The notes under the pieces: generated by a model
Databases searched by the model: none
Told to the model about the DNA's origin: nothing
What the model saw: the letters and a program-made list of their open reading frames with translations, nothing else
Position numbers and translations under genes: made by a program
Source: Actinomycetota bacterium
Lineage (GTDB): Bacteria > Actinomycetota > Actinomycetes > Mycobacteriales > Jatrophihabitantaceae
Assembly: GCA_019241805.1 (NCBI GenBank)
Contig: JAFAWL010000214.1
Location: forward strand, 1 to 14,998
Length of the DNA stretch: 14,998 nucleotides
Direction of reading: 5' to 3'
Shown: one piece after another, positions 14,464 through 14,998 of the stretch
How the letters are laid out: the number at the start of each line of letters is the position of its first letter
How positions within the stretch are numbered: position 1 is the stretch's first letter

Positions 14464-14638
14464 GGTCTGTGGGAGAACTTGCGTTTGTCTGTGTACCAGC
14501 TGCATCATCCGCACCGAGAGTCTCACTATCGAGGTTCGACCGCCTGACCACCGCTTTGAGCCGGGCCCGAGCAGTACCCGGGTCCAACCGCCGCGACGTC
14601 GCCAGGGTTCCGACGTCCACGAACGATGAGGTGACCGA
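14464..14638 (+). promoter_or_regulatory. yggT-wag31 intergenic region with weak promoter candidate
   Basis: A gap of 175 bases without a supported gene. TTGCGT at 14479-14484 and CATCAT at 14503-14508 form a weak sigma70-like pair with an 18-base spacer. A second -10-like CACTAT occurs at 14524-14529. DivIVA genes of this group are often transcribed separately, which would fit, but the evidence is thin. GAGGTGA at 14628-14634 is the wag31 ribosome binding site. Confidence 0.35.
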
Positions 14639-14998
14639 ATGCCGTTGACCCCCGCCGAAGTCCACAACGTCGCGTTCAAGAAACCGCCGATCGGCAAGCG
14701 CGGGTACGACGAGGAGGAGGTCGACGCCTTCCTCGACGTCGTCGAGGTCGAGCTCGGCCGCCTCATCGAGGAGAACAACGAGATGCGCGCCCGGGTCGCG
14801 GGTGGTCTCGGTGGCCAGGCGCCGGCGGCCCCCGTCGAAGGGGGCGCCGAGAGCGGCGGTTCCGGCGTCAGTGGCGGTGTCGACCCGGCGGAGCTGGCCG
14901 CGGCGCACGAACAGGCGCAGTCGGCCCGAAACGACGCCCAGGCGGCGCGTGACGAGGTCATCCGACTGCAGGGGCACGTGGCCGAGCTGGAGCGCGCG
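14639..14998 (+). CDS. wag31: DivIVA/Wag31 polar growth protein, 3' truncated by window
   Basis: First 120 codons of the DivIVA homologue that recognises negatively curved membrane at the poles and directs polar peptidoglycan synthesis in actinobacteria. The start is ATG 14639, preceded by GAGGTGA. The conserved N-terminal membrane-binding domain is complete: MPLTPAEVHNVAFKKPPIGK, then RGYDEEEVDAFLDVVEVELGRLIEENNEM, with the short coiled coil of DivIVA from about residue 28. Residues about 55-82 are a Gly/Ala/Ser-rich flexible stretch, after which a second long heptad-rich coiled coil begins near residue 82 (DPAELAAAHEQAQ) and is still open at the end of the window. Sequence and position at the end of the dcw cluster both identify it. 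The name divIVA is equally used. Confidence 0.95.
   Translation, partial: MPLTPAEVHNVAFKKPPIGKRGYDEEEVDAFLDVVEVELGRLIEENNEMRARVAGGLGGQAPAAPVEGGAESGGSGVSGGVDPAELAAAHEQAQSARNDAQAARDEVIRLQGHVAELERA

Noticed and set aside
14154..14648. 164-codon frame overlapping yggT
   Set aside because: It is out of frame with YggT, whose hydrophobic pattern and family signature are clear; its own translation is Arg/Ser-rich noise.

Overview
The window is a nearly uninterrupted stretch of the division and cell wall (dcw) cluster of a high-GC actinobacterium (GC close to 70% by eye). All genes lie on the + strand. The gene order is ftsI(pbpB)-murE-murF-mraY-murD-ftsW-murG/murC-ftsQ-ftsZ-ylmE(yggS)-sepF-yggT-divIVA(wag31). 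The absence of ftsA, the sepF-yggT-wag31 tail, the DNPR (meso-diaminopimelate type) motif of MurE and an FtsZ ending in DVPDFLK all point to Actinomycetes. The lineage cannot be fixed below class from sequence reading alone. Frankiales-, Jatrophihabitans- or Nakamurella-like groups are possible, but this is a guess.

Region 1 (1-11361) is a dense precursor-synthesis and septal-synthesis block. It starts inside the transpeptidase domain of FtsI. It continues with the amino-acid ligases MurE, MurF and MurD, the lipid I synthase MraY, the SEDS polymerase FtsW, the lipid II synthase MurG, the ligase MurC and the divisome protein FtsQ. Almost every junction is a 4-base ATGA/GTGA stop-start overlap, so the block is probably one transcript with translational coupling.

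The most unusual feature is that murG and murC are one open reading frame (7952-10651, 899 codons). A complete MurG-like GT28 domain is joined through a hydrophilic Pro/Ser/Ala/Arg-rich linker of about 66 residues to a complete MurC domain, with no stop codon between them. As written this is a MurG-MurC fusion enzyme, joining the first cytoplasmic ligase of the stem peptide to the last membrane-associated step of lipid II synthesis.

Region 2 (11362-11573) is a 212-base gap before ftsZ, the longest in the window. It holds a strong GC hairpin (11408-11437), a perfect TTGACA box (11508) next to an 8-base palindrome, and a good ribosome binding site for ftsZ.

Region 3 (11574-14998) encodes the Z ring and polar growth machinery: FtsZ, the PLP-binding protein YlmE/YggS, the FtsZ membrane anchor SepF, the membrane protein YggT and the start of DivIVA/Wag31, which runs off the window end. 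The yfiH/pgeF (ylmD) gene that usually lies between ftsZ and ylmE in this cluster is missing, and ylmE starts 3 bases after the ftsZ stop. Gaps of 172 and 175 bases flank yggT.

I found no RNA genes, mobile elements, CRISPR arrays or convincing minus-strand genes. Apart from the MurG-MurC fusion, the window is a conventional actinobacterial dcw cluster.
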